NCBI GenBank assembly: GCA_052143835.1
Contig: JBKQRV010000112.1
Coordinates: 1-64,000 of the forward strand
Origin: DASPPM01 sp052143835
GTDB taxonomy: Bacteria > Pseudomonadota > Alphaproteobacteria > JACZXZ01
DNA: 64,000 nucleotides
Reading direction: 5' to 3'
Made by a program: the position numbers and the translations under genes. The notes beneath the pieces are model-generated. The model was not told the DNA's origin. It was given only the letters and a program-made list of their open reading frames with translations, and ran no database searches. This document shows, in pieces, positions 18,376-26,339 of the stretch (its first letter is position 1; each line of letters starts with the position of its first letter).

Positions 18376-19266
18376 ATGGCAGAAATCCAGTTCCGCCGCG
18401 AGCTCGCCTTCGAGTATGCGACGCTCGAGACCGTCTCGCCGCTCGTGCGCCGCGTCGTGGCGCGCAACCCGAGCCCGTTCACCTTCAAGGGGACCGCCAC
18501 CTTCATCGTCGGCCACGGCCGCGTGGCGGTCATCGATCCGGGGCCGGACCTCCCCGAGCATATCGCGGCCCTGCTCCATGCGCTGCGCGGCGAGAGCGTG
18601 GAGCGCATCCTCATCACCCACACCCATCGCGACCACTCGCCCGCGGCAGAGGCGGTCAAGGCGGCGACCGGGGCTCGAACCTACGGCTTCGGGCCGCACG
18701 GCAGCGAGCGCGGCGCGGCGGTCGAGGAAGGCGGCGACTTCGCCTTCGTTCCCGACGTGAGGCTCGTGGACGGCGACGCGCTCGCCGGGCCCGGCTGGCA
18801 CCTGAGCGCCGTGCACACGCCCGGCCATACCTCCAATCATCTCTGCTTCGCGCTCGCCGAGGAGCGCGTTCTCTTCTCGGGCGATCACGTGATGGGCTGG
18901 TCGACGAGCGTGATCTCGCCGCCCGACGGCGACATGGCGGCCTATATGCGCTCGCTCGAGAAGCTCCTCGCCCGGGACGACGCGCTCTATATGCCGACCC
19001 ACGGCCCTGCCATTCCCGACCCCAAGGCGCACGTGAACGCCTTCATCGCGCACCGCAAGGAGCGGCGTCGGGCGATCCTGCAGCGATTGAGAGAGGGCGA
19101 CCGCACCATCCCCGAGCTCGTCGCCGCCATCTATGTCGGGCTTGCGGACAATCTGCGCGCGGCGGCGGGGCGCTCGGTGCTAGCGCATCTGATCGAGCTC
19201 GTCGCCGCGGGCAAGGTCGCTTGCGAGGGCGAGCCCGGTCTCGAGACGCACTACCGGCTGCGCTAG
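18376..19266 (+). CDS. MBL-fold metallo-hydrolase, LACTB2-like
   Basis: 296 residues. The zinc site is HTHRDH (residues 82-87), with the later ligands in VHTPGHTSNH and FSGDHVMGW. The C-terminal 70 residues (from about HRKERRRAIL) form a winged-helix-like end as in LACTB2/RNase-Z-related hydrolases. Family activity ranges from endoribonuclease to small-molecule esterase. ATG 18376 lies 10 bp after the Nudix stop, with GAGGAAC upstream. Its stop is 26 bp before a fragment of an IS256 transposase, which marks the left edge of the accessory island. Confidence 0.86.
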   Translation: MAEIQFRRELAFEYATLETVSPLVRRVVARNPSPFTFKGTATFIVGHGRVAVIDPGPDLPEHIAALLHALRGESVERILITHTHRDHSPAAEAVKAATGARTYGFGPHGSERGAAVEEGGDFAFVPDVRLVDGDALAGPGWHLSAVHTPGHTSNHLCFALAEERVLFSGDHVMGWSTSVISPPDGDMAAYMRSLEKLLARDDALYMPTHGPAIPDPKAHVNAFIAHRKERRRAILQRLREGDRTIPELVAAIYVGLADNLRAAAGRSVLAHLIELVAAGKVACEGEPGLETHYRLR

Positions 19267-19292
19267 CCGGACGCGGGTCACCGCGTCGACCG

Positions 19293-19394
19293 TCAACGCA
19301 TCGGCGGCCAGCGTGCGGCGCTGATAAGCCCGCAGCGACTGGCTCTTCCGTTCCGTCGTCTTGCCGTGGGATGTTTTCAGCCTTGGCGTGGCTC
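19293..19394 (-). pseudogene. Fragment of IS256-family transposase gene
   Basis: About 100 bp nearly matching 21685-21785 of the larger IS256 remnant, in the same orientation (direct repeat, I estimate 85-90 percent identity). The minus strand encodes GKTTERKSQSLRAYQRRTL followed by AADAL, an internal stretch of IS256-type (Mutator-like) transposases. Neither end of the insertion sequence is visible. It sits between the MBL stop and the calpain-like gene stop. Confidence 0.75.
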
Positions 19395-19397
19395 TGG

Positions 19398-20975
19398 TCA
19401 ACCGCTTACCCGAGCGACGTTGAGATTGTCGTTGCTCACGCCCGTCCACACCAAAAACATCGATCCGCCGAGGCTGCCCAATGCAGGGGCCACATTACTT
19501 GTTTGCGCCGACGTGTATTTGTTGCTGAAGCTTGTCCCACCGTTCGTCGACTTCTCGATGTTCAGGTTGGCGTTCCCGTCGCCCTTCCACGCCAGATAGA
19601 GCGTGCCGTTCGAAGCCAGCGCCGGCGCGTTCTTGCTGGTATCAGAGAGTGTCACCACGTTGGTGATGTTCGTAATCGTATTTCCCGAGATAGCTACTTC
19701 ACCGATGTTCAGATTATCGTTGCCGTCCCCCTTCCAAGCGATGTAGAGAACCCCGTTCTGCACCGTCAGTGCGGGAGCCGCCGTCGAGGTCTGCGTGGAA
19801 ACATACTTGTTGACGAAACTGGCTCCGTTGTTCAACGACACTGCGACGTTGAGTTCGTTGTTTCCGACGCCCGTCCAGGCCAGATAGAGCAAGCCGTTCA
19901 AGGAGGCGAGCGCCGGCGAATACGGGCTGGTTTCGCTAAGGGTCACCTTGCTGGAGAAGCCGGTGACGGTGTTGCCGGACACATTCACCTGGGACACGTT
20001 CAGCTCGTTGTTGCCGACCCCTGTCCAGGCGATGTACAGATTTCCCTGGTTTGCGCAGAGCGCCGGCGCCTGTTGCGACGTGTCCGCCGAAGTCGCCTTG
20101 CCGGCAAAGCTCGCACCGTAGTTCGCCGAACAATTCACATTCAGTTCGTTGTTGCCGACACCCGTCCAGGCCAGGTAGATCAGCCCATTCAGAGATGCCA
20201 GCGCGGGGCTGTTGGTGCTCGTTTCTGAAAGAACAACCTGGCCGATCAAGCTCGGTATGTAGCCGAAGGTGACTTCCTGGTAGTATTGACCGAACAGCTG
20301 CAAAGTCATGGTCACTTCGGCATTGCCATTGTACGTCACGCCGTCCTTCGTCGTTCCAGCGGTCCCGTAGGAGCCCCATGGATTGCGAAGGGTGATCTGA
20401 TTGGCTTGCGGGTTGCAGGCCATGACTGTCCACTCGTGCCCGGACACAAGTGCCCCCTGGTCGTCGTTAGCGCAAAAGGCAACGACCGGCTGGCCATTGC
20501 CAAGCGCCTGAGCGATTTCACTGCCAATGTTCGATGACGAGGCCACGTCCTTGGATGCGAGACTCCCGGTGAGCAGGTACAGCGCATATTGGGCTGGCGT
20601 CGGCGGGGAGCCGTCCGCCGCGCCCGTCGCATTGGGGGGAAGCTGCGCGCCGTTGGCGAAATTTGGATCCGAGGTAATCAACGCGGCCTCGAGAACGTCT
20701 GCCCAGGTCGCGCTGTCGGACACAGCGGTGGTTTGCAGAATGCTCTGCGTGACCGTGACGGGGCTTGCTTTGCGGCGCTCTCCCGGGAACGCGACTGTGT
20801 AGCTGGCATCCGAATTCTGCACGATCATCTGGGAAATCGCCGCCTGCCCGGTTGCGGTCGTCGCCACGGCAGCCGCGGACGCTTCGAAGACGCAGTCGCC
20901 ATACTGCCCCTGATCGACGCCGCCGGCGCCCGATAGACCGGAATTGGCAATGGTTTGGGGGGAGAAAGGATGCAT
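19398..20975 (-). CDS. Calpain-like cysteine protease fused to six propeller-type repeats
   Basis: 525 residues in two parts. Residues 1-240 look like a C2 (calpain) catalytic core: QGQYGDC supplies the oxyanion Gln and Cys28, SGHEWTV gives His180, and ITLRNPWG gives Asn198, all in calpain order. Residues about 245-525 hold six repeats of 45-50 residues, each with an LAWTGVGNNELNV-like strand (about 268, 315, 365, 412, 461, 508), suggesting a six-bladed propeller. No signal peptide is visible. The ribosome site is AAGGAAAC. GC is clearly lower than in neighbours, and IS256 remnants flank the gene, so recent transfer is likely. Calpain-type domains are uncommon in bacteria. Target and partners are unknown. 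Confidence 0.8.
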   Translation of the reverse strand: MHPFSPQTIANSGLSGAGGVDQGQYGDCVFEASAAAVATTATGQAAISQMIVQNSDASYTVAFPGERRKASPVTVTQSILQTTAVSDSATWADVLEAALITSDPNFANGAQLPPNATGAADGSPPTPAQYALYLLTGSLASKDVASSSNIGSEIAQALGNGQPVVAFCANDDQGALVSGHEWTVMACNPQANQITLRNPWGSYGTAGTTKDGVTYNGNAEVTMTLQLFGQYYQEVTFGYIPSLIGQVVLSETSTNSPALASLNGLIYLAWTGVGNNELNVNCSANYGASFAGKATSADTSQQAPALCANQGNLYIAWTGVGNNELNVSQVNVSGNTVTGFSSKVTLSETSPYSPALASLNGLLYLAWTGVGNNELNVAVSLNNGASFVNKYVSTQTSTAAPALTVQNGVLYIAWKGDGNDNLNIGEVAISGNTITNITNVVTLSDTSKNAPALASNGTLYLAWKGDGNANLNIEKSTNGGTSFSNKYTSAQTSNVAPALGSLGGSMFLVWTGVSNDNLNVARVSG

Positions 20976-21062
20976 CGTGGTTTCCTTGTGAGTAGGTGTT
21001 CAGGCGTGGGCTCCGCGCGGTATTTTGTGGGGATTTTGCGCGGAATAATCCCTATTAGATTC

Positions 21063-21090
21063 ATTGTAGCATATTAATAGGAGTATTCAA
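21063..21090 (-). promoter_or_regulatory. Candidate promoter of the calpain-like gene
   Basis: On the minus strand TTGAAT (21090-21085) and TACAAT (21068-21063) are spaced by 16 nt, about 90 bp upstream of the calpain-like start. The surrounding 21000-21120 is strikingly AT-rich for this window. It is a sigma70-like match found by eye. Confidence 0.5.
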
Positions 21091-21119
21091 TTGGAATTTT
21101 ACACGGCATAGGCTAAGGT

Positions 21120-22135
21120 AGGTTAGTCACAGCATATTAAGTGGTGCGTTCAAACGGATGATCGATGGATTTTGTGGCAAGGGTTTGCCAGCCATCAACC
21201 TTGCACATGTTGATCTGACCCGACGCGACCAGCGCCCAGAACAGCATGGCGGCCGTTTCCGCCGATGGCAGCACGGCCTTGATCCTGCGCGTGAACTCCT
21301 CGTGGAGCCGTTCGATGGCGTTGGTGATGCGCACGCTGCGCCACTGGCTCGGCGGCAGACGCGTGAGGGTGAACGGCCGGTCGCCGGCTTCCTCAAGGCT
21401 GTCGGCGACGGCGCGTTGCTTGAGCCGCCACTTATGGATGAAGGCTTTGCGGCGCGTTTCGATCTCTTTGTGCGTCGCCGCGTAGATCATTACCACGGTG
21501 CCGTCGAGAATCAGTCGGACAATCGACTCATCGCTTAGCGAGCAGGCATTCCACGCGTCCCAGTCGCCCTTCACCTTGCGCCAGACCCGGCTCACCGTGT
21601 CCTTGCCGACCGCCCCGCCGAACAGGGCGCCCAAGCGCGCGGCGCACGCGGCGCGTATTGGTGCCGGCCAGATAGGTACCGGCGATCAACGCATCGGCGG
21701 CCAGCGTGCGGTGCCGATAAGCCCGCAGCGCCTAGCTCTTCCATTCCGTTGTCTTGCCGTCGGATGTTTTCGGCCTTGCGCGCGGCTCCGCGATCTCGGT
21801 CTTCCCGAACGTCCCCGTCAGCGGGCGCACACGGCTTCCATGCCGATGGCCCATAACAGCCGCGGCGTCGCTGCCTTCCGCTTGGCCTGCGCGCCGATCA
21901 TAGCGTGGCGCGACAGAACGGCGTGAAGCTCAGCGTTAATCATCTCCTCGATCAGCCCGCGAACCCGGTGGCGGATTCCGGTCTCGATGGGATCAAACCA
22001 ATCGTCGAAAAGCCGGGATGAGATGGTGGTCGTACCCTGCAAGAGTTCAGACTTCGTGGTAACGCTTGCCATGGCGTGGTCTCCTGCCCGGTGCTCCAAC
22101 GCCAGGTGATTCGAGGTTGAAGACCCCCGAGACTA
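21120..22135 (-). mobile_element. IS256-family insertion sequence remnant
   Basis: About 1 kb in place of the usual 1.3 kb. The right end (around 22095-22130) carries a typical terminal stretch, GATTCGAGGTTGAAGACCC, upstream of the transposase start. The left end, near 21125-21145, is degenerate. The element contains a broken transposase reading frame and an internal deletion. Target-site duplications could not be identified by eye. Confidence 0.78.
21137..22069 (-). pseudogene. IS256-family transposase, frameshifted and internally deleted
   Basis: The N-terminal part starts MASVTTKSELLQG at 22069 and reads LFDDWFDPIETGIRHRVRG. The middle (GKTEIAEPRARPKTSDGKTTE) has an in-frame TAG after EWKS and then a frameshift. 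The C-terminal part is open from 21634 (GALFGGAVGKDTVSRVW) to IERLHEEFTRRIKAVLPSAE and the end at 21137. Between DGTVV and MIYAAT roughly 100 codons that normally contain catalytic acidic residues are missing. The gene cannot encode an active transposase. Confidence 0.85.
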
Positions 22136-22182
22136 CGCCACCTTCAATTCCTACCAACCCCGCGACGGGACCGGCCGACGCC

Positions 22183-22572
22183 TCAGGACGCCGTCGCGAG
22201 GTGCTCGCGCAGCCAGGTCGCGAATTCCTGCTCTGTCAAATTTCCCTTGGCGAGGTTCTCCATCAACACGACGACCTCGGCTTGGCCCGCCTCGATCTGA
22301 AAGCCGTTCAACTCCAAGAATGTTGCGGCCGACAGCCAAGCGACGCGCTTATTGCCGTCAACGAATGGATGGTTTCTCGCGATGCCGCAGGCATAGGCAG
22401 CGGCGAGGACCGCAATATCAGGCGATTTCTCGTAGGCTGCGAGGTTCCTCGCGCGGGCGAGGGCGGATTCGAGAAGCCCGCGGTCGCGCAAGCCCTCGGA
22501 CCCGCCATGCTCGGCCAGCTGTTCGTCATGGAGAATTATGATGGTCTCCGTTTCGAGCCATTCATAATTCAT
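22183..22572 (-). CDS. doc: Fic/Doc-family (death-on-curing) toxin
   Basis: 129 residues. The Fic core motif is complete as HPFVDGNKR (residues 68-76), and the N-terminal VLHDEQLAEHGG-like segment (IILHDEQLAEHGG) and the GLLESALARAR stretch are typical of Doc proteins. Doc toxins phosphorylate EF-Tu. Some Fic relatives AMPylate targets. ATG 22572 follows GAGGGCTC and is preferred over the upstream in-frame ATG 22590. The gene starts 21 bp after the stop of the AbrB-type antitoxin, giving an antitoxin-toxin operon. It is located next to the IS256 remnant, in keeping with a mobile addiction module. Confidence 0.85.
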   Translation of the reverse strand: MNYEWLETETIIILHDEQLAEHGGSEGLRDRGLLESALARARNLAAYEKSPDIAVLAAAYACGIARNHPFVDGNKRVAWLSAATFLELNGFQIEAGQAEVVVLMENLAKGNLTEQEFATWLREHLATAS

Positions 22573-22593
22573 GAGCCCTCTCCTTGGCACCGG

Positions 22594-22818
22594 CTATTTG
22601 GCCAAGGCCCGGAGTGCGGTTCGCCACTTCTTCGCCTGTCGACGTGCCGCCTCGACTTGGCGCTCCACTGCCGGATCGTGCGACTCGATGCGGTAGCCGT
22701 GCGGCGTCTCGCTGACGAAAAGCGTGTCGCCTTCCGCTACGCGCAGTCGGGCCATCATTTCCTTCGGCAGGACCACGCCCGACGAGTTGCCCACCCGACG
22801 GATCTTCAGCTCAATCAT
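22594..22818 (-). CDS. AbrB/MazE-type antitoxin paired with Doc
   Basis: About 74 residues. The swapped-hairpin AbrB fold is indicated by IRRVGNSSGVVLPKEMMARLRV, here cited only as a pattern from IRRVGNSSG to LPKEMM, then a helical C-terminus (AVERQVEAARRQAKKW) that would bind the toxin. ATG 22818 follows AGGGGAGCGAGCG. Doc is classically paired with Phd. AbrB-type partners are also known in genome surveys. It would bind its own promoter and repress the operon. Confidence 0.82.
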   Translation of the reverse strand: MIELKIRRVGNSSGVVLPKEMMARLRVAEGDTLFVSETPHGYRIESHDPAVERQVEAARRQAKKWRTALRALAK

Positions 22819-22904
22819 CGCTCGCTCCCCTCTTATTGATCGCCGATTGCCCATTACTCTCTACCAATCGGGTGCGTGAGATGACTCTTTGCTGTCCTGG
22901 TTCT

Positions 22905-23045
22905 GAAATTCGCGACATCAGGAAAACACTCGTCATTGCGAGGCGCCCGATGGGCGCCGAAGCAATCCAGAGAGGCTATCGCACCCAGCGCCCTGGATTG
23001 CTTGGCTGCGCTCGCAATGACGGTTATTCGCCGGTAAGACGAATT
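22905..23045. repeat. Family-A intergenic palindromic element (copy 1)
   Basis: Core 22931-23022 with perfect 12-bp inverted ends, CGTCATTGCGAG and CTCGCAATGACG, and inner arms GAAGCAATCCAG / CTGGATTGCTTGG. Flanking sequence on both sides (GGTTCTGAAATTC...CATCAGGAAAACA on the left, CGGTTATTC...GTAAGACGAA on the right) is shared with copies at 47030-47199 (inverted) and 51365-51530. The remainder of 22819-23203 shows only the putative promoter area of the Doc operon and the SDR ribosome site. Confidence 0.8.
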
Positions 23046-23203
23046 TCTCACCCCTCATTGTTCATACATATGTTATAACGTGATGACGTGAGTGTCTACT
23101 GTCAAGGGCTAAGCTCGCCTGACTGTCCATCGCTTTCGATAGTCTCTAATCTCTCGTCCCTTCGAGTACCCATGCGTAAAGAGGAAAGCGAGGGAGGCAG
23201 CGA

Positions 23204-23950
23204 ATGAGCCCCGTCCTGATCGTGACCGGCGGCGGCCGCGGCATCGGCGCCGCCTGCGCGCGGCTGGCAGGCGAGCGCGGCTACGCCGTGGCGGTCAACT
23301 ACAACACCAACGCCGCGCGCGCCCGCGCGGTCGTGGCAGAAGTGGAGAAGGCGGGAGGCCGCGCTGTGGCTGTCCAGGCCGACGTCTCGACCGAGGCGGG
23401 TGCGCTCGCATTGTTCGAGACGGTCGACCGCGAGCTCGGCACGCTCACGGCGCTCGTCAACAACGCGGGCACCATCCTGCCGAGTGGTAGGGTGACGAGT
23501 GTCACCGCCGCCGATCTCGAGCGCCTCTGGCGCGTCAACATTACAAGTCAGTTCCTCTGCGCGCGCGAGGCGGTCAAGCGCATGTCGACCAAGCGCGGCG
23601 GCAAGGGCGGGGCCATCGTCAACATGTCCTCCGTCCATTCGCGCATCGGTGCTCCCGGCGTCTTCGTCTCCTACGCCGCCTCGAAAGGCGCCATCGACAG
23701 CTTCACCCACGGCCTGGCGCTCGAGGTCGTGGGCGAGGGCATCCGCGTGAACGCGGTGCGGCCCGGCATCATCGACACCGAGATCCATGCGCTCGGCGGC
23801 GATCCCGACCGGCCCAAGACGGTGGGCCCCACGGTGCCGCTCGGCCGCGCCGGCCTGCCCGAGGAGGTCGCCCGCACGGTGCTTTGGCTGCTCTCCGAGG
23901 AGGCCTCCTACGTGATCAATGCGATCGTCGATGTCGGCGGCGGCCGTTGA
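23204..23950 (+). CDS. SDR-family NAD(P)-dependent oxidoreductase (FabG-like)
   Basis: Classical short-chain dehydrogenase of 248 residues. The Rossmann motif is TGGGRGIG near residue 7, followed by NNAG in LVNNAGTILPSG and the catalytic Ser in VNMSSVHS with YAASK giving Tyr and Lys. The C-terminal GG is in DVGGGR. Some features (NYNTNAARARAVV) suggest an NADP-preferring, 3-oxoacyl-reductase-like or glucose-dehydrogenase-like member. The substrate is not readable. ATG 23204 has GGGAGGCAGCG upstream. It precedes the Liv-type operon by 120 bp on the same strand and may be transcribed with it. Confidence 0.87.
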   Translation: MSPVLIVTGGGRGIGAACARLAGERGYAVAVNYNTNAARARAVVAEVEKAGGRAVAVQADVSTEAGALALFETVDRELGTLTALVNNAGTILPSGRVTSVTAADLERLWRVNITSQFLCAREAVKRMSTKRGGKGGAIVNMSSVHSRIGAPGVFVSYAASKGAIDSFTHGLALEVVGEGIRVNAVRPGIIDTEIHALGGDPDRPKTVGPTVPLGRAGLPEEVARTVLWLLSEEASYVINAIVDVGGGR

Positions 23951-24072
23951 GGGGGCTTTGGCGCAAGGGCCATTGCCGCGATTGACCGCCATGCGATCCA
24001 TGCCATAGTCTGGCGCAAAACACCGCTGCGGCATCGCGCGTGCAGCGCAAGGGAAATGCAAGGGAGGACGTC

Positions 24073-25308
24073 ATGACAAGAAGCAAGGCCACGGCTGCCG
24101 GCGCCACTCGGCGCACGGTTCTTAAAGGAGCACTTGCCGCCACCGCACTCATAGCGGCCCCCGCCTATCTCAGGAAGGCGACCGCGGCGACCCCCATTAA
24201 GATCGGCATCCCGACCGTGATCACCGGCGGCTACGCCATCCTGGGCTCGCAGACCATGCGGACCTGCAAGCTTGTGAAGAAGCTCACCGATGCCAAGGGC
24301 GGCGTGCTCGGACGCCCCATCGAGTTCCTCTTCCAGGACACCACGGGCGACCCCGCGATCTGCGTGAGCAAGTGCCAGGAGTTCGTCCAGCGCGACGACT
24401 GCCGCATCTTCACCGGCGTCATCGTCTCCTCCGAGGCGGCGGCCATCATGCCCAAGCTCGAGGAGTGGAACGCCTTCTTCATCTCGCACGGCAACGGCGA
24501 CGGCCGGCTAACGGCGGAGCTTCTCGTGCCGCGCTTCTTCCGCGCCAATACCTCGGCCCCCATGGGCGCGCGCACGATCGCGCTCTATCTCAAGGACGCG
24601 CCGCAGAAGAAGTTCATAGCACTTGGCTCCGACTATTCCTGGGGCCAATCGAGCGTGAAAGCCTTCGAGGAGCAGATCAAGAAGATCGGCAAGACCCTCG
24701 TCGACAAGATCTTCACGCCGGTCGCCAACAAGGACTATTCCACCTACATCACGAAGATCCTGCAATCGGGCGCCGAGGGCTGCTATCTCGCGCTCCAAGG
24801 CGACGAGGCGCGCGCCTTCTTCTCGCAGGCCACCCAATACGACCTCACCAAGCGCGTGCAGCTCTTCACCGAGATCGTGGCGCAGGCCGACATCAAGACG
24901 CTCGGCAAGGACTCGCTCGGACTCATCGGCTCTTCGCGCTACGCCTTCACCTACGATATTCCGGAGAACAAGGCGTTCGTCGAGGCCTTCACCAATGAGT
25001 ACAAGGGCGAGCTGCCCGACTGGCCCGACGGCGAGATCTACCAGGCGCTCCAGGTCCTGTTCAAGGCGATGGAGAAGGCCGACTCGATCGAGCCGCTCAA
25101 ACTCGTCGCCGCGATGGAGGATCTCGAGGTCACCTCCGTCAAGGGCGCGGTGCTCATGCGCAAGTGCGACCACCAGGGCGAGAACCAGGGCTTCCTCGTC
25201 AAGGTCGCGCAGAACGAGAAGTACAAGGAGCCGATCCCGGAGATCGTCAAGGTCTATCCGCGCGAGCTGGTGACGCCCGACTGCCGCAGCAGCAGCTATA
25301 AGTCGTAA
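24073..25308 (+). CDS. Branched-chain amino acid/amide-type ABC substrate-binding protein (LivK/UrtA-like)
   Basis: Periplasmic type I binding protein of about 411 residues. The start ATG 24073 follows AGGGAGGACGTC. A Tat-like signal is visible: TRRTVLKGALAATALIAAP, with cleavage probably near KATAA. The mature start TPIKIGIPTVITGGYAILG and the later YSWGQSSVKAFEEQIKK segment match the amide/urea-type (UrtA/AmiC-like) branch as much as leucine binders. The ligand may be an amide or short amine. It is separated from the permease genes by a family-C hairpin of 11 bp stem that could reduce downstream transcription. Confidence 0.87.
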   Translation: MTRSKATAAGATRRTVLKGALAATALIAAPAYLRKATAATPIKIGIPTVITGGYAILGSQTMRTCKLVKKLTDAKGGVLGRPIEFLFQDTTGDPAICVSKCQEFVQRDDCRIFTGVIVSSEAAAIMPKLEEWNAFFISHGNGDGRLTAELLVPRFFRANTSAPMGARTIALYLKDAPQKKFIALGSDYSWGQSSVKAFEEQIKKIGKTLVDKIFTPVANKDYSTYITKILQSGAEGCYLALQGDEARAFFSQATQYDLTKRVQLFTEIVAQADIKTLGKDSLGLIGSSRYAFTYDIPENKAFVEAFTNEYKGELPDWPDGEIYQALQVLFKAMEKADSIEPLKLVAAMEDLEVTSVKGAVLMRKCDHQGENQGFLVKVAQNEKYKEPIPEIVKVYPRELVTPDCRSSSYKS

Positions 25309-25341
25309 GCGCGGCGGCATAACGTGGCTTGCGCACCGGAT

Positions 25342-25433
25342 CCCCTCACCCTGCCCTCTCCCCCTTGAAGGGGGAGAGGGTTGCGCAGGGTTGGCGAGGC
25401 GAAGCCGAGCCCTACCCGGAGCTGGGTGAGGGG
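25342..25433. repeat. Family-C palindromic element between the binding protein and livH
   Basis: Outer inverted ends CCCCTCACCC (25342-25351) and GGGTGAGGGG (25424-25433) enclose a perfect 11-bp hairpin, CCCTCTCCCCC / GGGGGAGAGGG, with loop TTGAA at 25354-25380. It lies within an otherwise continuous transport operon and may act as an mRNA stabiliser for the binding-protein message or as a partial terminator. Confidence 0.8.
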
Positions 25434-25465
25434 GTCGGCACCCTCATTCGTGAAAACGCCCTAGG

Positions 25466-26338
25466 ATGAACTTCCTCGGCTTTATCCTGACGCAGTGCCT
25501 GAATGCGCTGTCGCAGGCATCGCTTCTCTTCTTCATCGCCAGCGGCTTGACGCTGATCTTCGGCATCATGCGCGTCATCAACTTCGCGCATGGCGTCATC
25601 TACATGCTCGGCGCTTACGTGGGCTACAGCGTGGTGGCGCTCACCGGCAGCTTCACGGCGTCGCTCGTCGTGGCCCCGATCCTCGTCGGCGCCGCAGGCA
25701 TGGTGTTCGAGCGGACCTTGCTCAGCCGGCTCTACGTCAGGCGCGACGCCGGGGCCTATCTCATGCTCACTTTCGGCCTCGCCGTCGTGCTCTCCGAGGC
25801 GATCCGGCAAATCTGGGGCGCCTATCCCTTGAGCGCCGGCATTCCCGATGCGCTGCGCGGCATCATCCTCGTCGTGAACCAGCCCTTCCCCAGGTACCGC
25901 GTCTTCCTGATCCTCCTGGGGCTCGCGGCCGCGATCGTGCTTTGGCAGTTCCTCGAGCGCACGCGCGCGGGCCTCCTCATCCGCGCGGTGTCGCAGAACC
26001 CCGAGATGGTCGAGGCGCTCGGCACCAACGTCGCTCTCGTGCGCACCGGCGTCTTCGGCCTCGGCTGCGCCATGGCGGCCCTCGGCGGCGTGCTCGCGGC
26101 CCCCCTTCTCACCGCTTTCCTCGCCATGGGGACGAACGTCGTGATCGACGCCTTCGTCATCGTCATCATCGGCGGCATGGGCTCGTTCCTGGGCTCGCTC
26201 ATCGGCAGCCTGCTCGTCGCCTTCGTCCAGGTGTTCGGCACCTATTACTTCGAGAGCCTGGCGCTGGCGCTCATGTACCTCCTGATGCTCGCCGTACTCG
26301 TCATCCGGCCGGGCGGGCTTCTCGGCAAGGAGGAATGA
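25466..26338 (+). CDS. livH: Branched-chain amino acid-type ABC transporter permease (LivH-like)
   Basis: Inner-membrane subunit of 290 residues with about eight hydrophobic segments. LivH landmarks are LTLIFGIMRVINFAHG near residue 30, the GTNVALVRTGVFGLGCAMA stretch, and DAFVIVIIGGMGSFLGSLIG near the C-terminus. It forms the channel with LivM. Its stop (26336-26338) is one base from the GTG of the next gene, so translation is coupled. The ribosome site is weak, and the upstream 130 bp are occupied by a palindrome. Confidence 0.9.
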   Translation: MNFLGFILTQCLNALSQASLLFFIASGLTLIFGIMRVINFAHGVIYMLGAYVGYSVVALTGSFTASLVVAPILVGAAGMVFERTLLSRLYVRRDAGAYLMLTFGLAVVLSEAIRQIWGAYPLSAGIPDALRGIILVVNQPFPRYRVFLILLGLAAAIVLWQFLERTRAGLLIRAVSQNPEMVEALGTNVALVRTGVFGLGCAMAALGGVLAAPLLTAFLAMGTNVVIDAFVIVIIGGMGSFLGSLIGSLLVAFVQVFGTYYFESLALALMYLLMLAVLVIRPGGLLGKEE

Positions 26339-26339
26339 G

